Source of the DNA: an uncultured Clostridia bacterium
GTDB taxonomy: Bacteria; Bacillota; Clostridia; Oscillospirales; CAG-272
Direction of reading: 5' to 3'
DNA length: 7,319 bases
Assembly (NCBI GenBank): GCA_937934385.1
Contig: CALGZV010000228.1
Span: forward strand, 1-7,319
This document shows, piece after piece, positions 6,090 through 7,319 of the stretch; the first letter of the stretch is position 1, and every line of letters starts with the position of its first letter. Under the pieces are notes generated by a model that was not told the origin of the DNA, made no database searches, and worked only from the letters and a program-made list of their open reading frames with translations. A program made the translations under genes and the position numbers.

Positions 6090-6359
6090 ATGTTTAAAAA
6101 TAAAATAAATAACGGAAAAAATAATTTATGCGGCAACAGAGTATCAGAGCTTAGGAAAAATCATATACCTAAAATGTCGCAAAGAATGCTTGCTGAGCAA
6201 CTTCAACTTAACGGGATTGACGTTGATAAGAATGCGATACAGCGAATCGAATGCGGAAAGCGCTTTGTCACAGATATAGAAGTTGTCAAAATTGCAAAAG
6301 TATTCGGAATAAGCTGTGATGAACTTTTAAATGCAAATAGTGAAAATGAACATATGTAA
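6090..6359 (+). CDS. XRE-family helix-turn-helix transcriptional regulator
   Basis: This 89-residue cytoplasmic DNA-binding protein consists almost wholly of one Cro/C1-type domain (residues about 14-80). Helix 1 is in NRVSELRKNH, helix 2 in SQRMLAEQLQL (30-40), the recognition helix in DKNAIQRIECGKR (46-58), and the final helices run through TDIEVVKIAKVFGISCDELLN (61-81). The form with a long turn (NGIDVDKNAIQRIE) is a common Firmicutes subtype. There is no added metabolite-binding or dimerisation domain. I prefer ATG 6090, preceded by AGAAGGA (6079-6085), over the in-frame ATG 6069, which lies inside operator 2, has no ribosome binding site and is only about 12 bases from the predicted transcript start. 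The paired palindromes beside it suggest autorepression and control of the divergent membrane/WG-like pair. No peptidase or toxin partner is adjacent. Confidence 0.9.
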   Translation: MFKNKINNGKNNLCGNRVSELRKNHIPKMSQRMLAEQLQLNGIDVDKNAIQRIECGKRFVTDIEVVKIAKVFGISCDELLNANSENEHM

Positions 6360-6398
6360 AAAATCAAATTTATACCACCGTATTTCAAAAATGCAGTG

Positions 6399-6479
6399 TC
6401 ATTTATTGTTTATGATTTTCTTAGCTTCAAAATAGCTATCAAAATAAGAACCCGACCCGCCGGAACCTTGTTGTTTCAC
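6399..6479 (-). CDS. Possible 26-residue protein or remnant of a gene end
   Basis: Starting at GTG 6479 the minus strand encodes a glycine/serine-rich then aromatic-charged peptide: QQGSGGSGS, then YFDSYFEAKKIINNK, ending in TGA. The Gly/Ser run falls in a short GC-rich patch (about 6450-6468) within AT-rich DNA, and the sequence looks protein-like rather than random. The frame continues upstream without a stop for about 20 codons, through the hairpin at 6482-6522, so GTG is only a guess and no proper ribosome binding site is seen (only GGGGG about nine bases before). It may be the tail of a deleted gene. Confidence 0.25.
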   Translation of the reverse strand: MKQQGSGGSGSYFDSYFEAKKIINNK

Positions 6480-6481
6480 AA

Positions 6482-6522
6482 TAATATTCCCCCAAAAGCA
6501 TATAGCTTTTGGGGGAATATTA
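6482..6522. terminator. Long perfect hairpin between convergent genes, possible bidirectional terminator
   Basis: An 18-bp perfect inverted repeat (arms 6482-6499 and 6505-6522) closes a five-base loop ATATA. The stem contains CCCCCAAAAGC facing GCTTTTGGGGG. It lies 30 bases after the stop of the minus-strand membrane gene and 122 bases after the XRE gene. Neither side has a clean T tract (TAACG on plus, ATTGTG on minus), so termination is probable but not certain. It could instead be a mobile palindromic repeat. Confidence 0.55.
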
Positions 6523-6552
6523 ACGACGTAAGCCTTTTAATAATTTAAATAT

Positions 6553-7319
6553 TCATAAGTTAATATTATTATAATACTTTTCGATCAGGATGCTGCCGAT
6601 GATCTTGGCTGCGGCACCTGCACCCAAAGCAATAAACTGTAAAACGCTGCTGTTGTGACCGAAAAGCGAAGCTACAGCGCCGACAGCATCTAATATACCC
6701 AATACCATAAGCCATGTCTTTGCTGTATTTGCCATAACAATACATGTTTGTCCTCCGCCGATACTGTTATAGACCGACTGAACAAAAAGATGTATACTGC
6801 GTGTTGAGAAATAGTTTATAACTGCGACAACTGCTGCTCCGACTATAAGTACAATACCGAATATAATAGCAGCGCCTGCAATAAATCCGCCTATAAATCT
6901 ATTATAGAATCCGAATCCGGCTTCTCTGAATGCAGACTGTAATATATCTGCTATAAAACCGCTTCCGCCTGCTCCGAATATCATTACTATAAGTCCGGCA
7001 AAAGCCATTGAACCGGCAATAACATAATTTACTACATACGAAGCGAATATCGTACCGCTTATACAGCGGATATGTTCTCTGCTCGCGATACCATTTCTTG
7101 ACTTGGCAAAAGTGATCCACAAAAATATGGTTATAAGTATTTCGATAACGGGAACGCCTCCGTCGAAAAGAAGGAATGCCGTACTCACACTGTAAGCAAT
7201 GCAAAGAATTAAGAACAGGCTGTCCTTAAGCGATGTTAAAACTCTTTCCGCCGTAGATCCCGAGACAAAAAATGTGTTCTGCGGTGCCCCGCTATTGTAA
7301 TATCTCGGCTCTGCAGAGG
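6553..7319 (-). CDS. Multi-pass membrane protein, C-terminal part (runs off right edge)
   Basis: The frame is open from the window edge to TGA at 6555-6553, giving 254 visible residues; the start is outside, because the frame continues well upstream of the GTG at 7188. The first 30 or so visible residues are soluble (YYNSGAPQNTFFVSGSTAER). About six hydrophobic segments follow: SLFLILCIAYSVSTAFLL, then VIEILITIFLWITF, a long pair around SYVVNYVIAGSMAFAGLIVM, a glycine/alanine-rich segment (FIAGAAIIFGIVLIVGAAVV), a segment near TWLMVLGILDAVGAVASLF, and a last one near QFIALGAGAAAKIIGSIL. It ends in a short polar tail (EKYYNNINL). I do not recognise the family. Clostridial proteins of this design often carry an N-terminal zinc ribbon, which could be checked just outside the window. 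Alanine/glycine-rich helices suggest tight packing but not transport specifically. Confidence 0.85.
   Translation of the reverse strand, partial: SAEPRYYNSGAPQNTFFVSGSTAERVLTSLKDSLFLILCIAYSVSTAFLLFDGGVPVIEILITIFLWITFAKSRNGIASREHIRCISGTIFASYVVNYVIAGSMAFAGLIVMIFGAGGSGFIADILQSAFREAGFGFYNRFIGGFIAGAAIIFGIVLIVGAAVVAVINYFSTRSIHLFVQSVYNSIGGGQTCIVMANTAKTWLMVLGILDAVGAVASLFGHNSSVLQFIALGAGAAAKIIGSILIEKYYNNINL

Noticed and set aside
6006..6359. Toxin-antitoxin interpretation of the XRE gene and its neighbours
   Set aside because: Antitoxin and toxin are usually co-directional and adjacent, and no toxin fold is visible; the divergent operators fit a repressor better.
1..7319. CRISPR array, tRNA, rRNA, insertion sequence or attachment site
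   Set aside because: No spaced repeat series, no tRNA T-loop or acceptor pattern, and no transposase or integrase motif was found by eye on either strand.

Overview
The window looks like a chromosomal segment from a low-to-moderate GC Gram-positive bacterium of the Clostridia, most likely the Ruminococcus/Oscillospiraceae group. This rests on an RNase J gene, AGGAGG-type ribosome binding sites, small anchored membrane proteins, and a short protein with a C-terminal tail (GSWTG...PVQDQDDL) that I associate with that group. The assignment is inference from style, not from a marker gene.

Left part (1-4760). The window opens inside a minus-strand ribonuclease J gene (N-terminal 320 residues visible). 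About 620 bases follow without a convincing gene, holding a possible structured RNA around 1244-1369 and a dyad at 1518-1544. Next come two small convergent genes: a 144-residue hydrophilic, cysteine-containing protein (+) and a tail-anchored membrane protein of about 83 residues (-). Divergent from the latter is the largest gene, a fusion of a sugar-nucleotide pyrophosphorylase, a left-handed beta-helix segment and a degraded phosphohexomutase domain. Its conserved N-terminus is complete only if translation starts at a CTG codon (2458) with a ribosome binding site before it. A 15-bp hairpin terminator closes this gene.

Middle part (4841-6359). Composition becomes more AT-rich. A compact cassette consists of an XRE-family regulator (+) and a divergent minus-strand pair: a small two-helix membrane protein whose frame is broken, then a 280-residue anchored extracytoplasmic protein with WG-like repeats. 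The 108 bases between the regulator and the pair hold a perfect-consensus minus-strand promoter (TTGACA, 17 bases, TATAAT), an overlapping plus-strand promoter, and two matching 19-bp operator-like palindromes, one at each end. The simplest reading is that the regulator represses both promoters. This cassette is the best candidate in the window for an undescribed unit; its function is unknown.

Right part (6360-7319). A long perfect hairpin and a 26-codon minus-strand reading frame lie downstream of a minus-strand multi-pass membrane protein that runs off the right edge. No tRNA, rRNA, CRISPR array, transposase or complete mobile element was seen.
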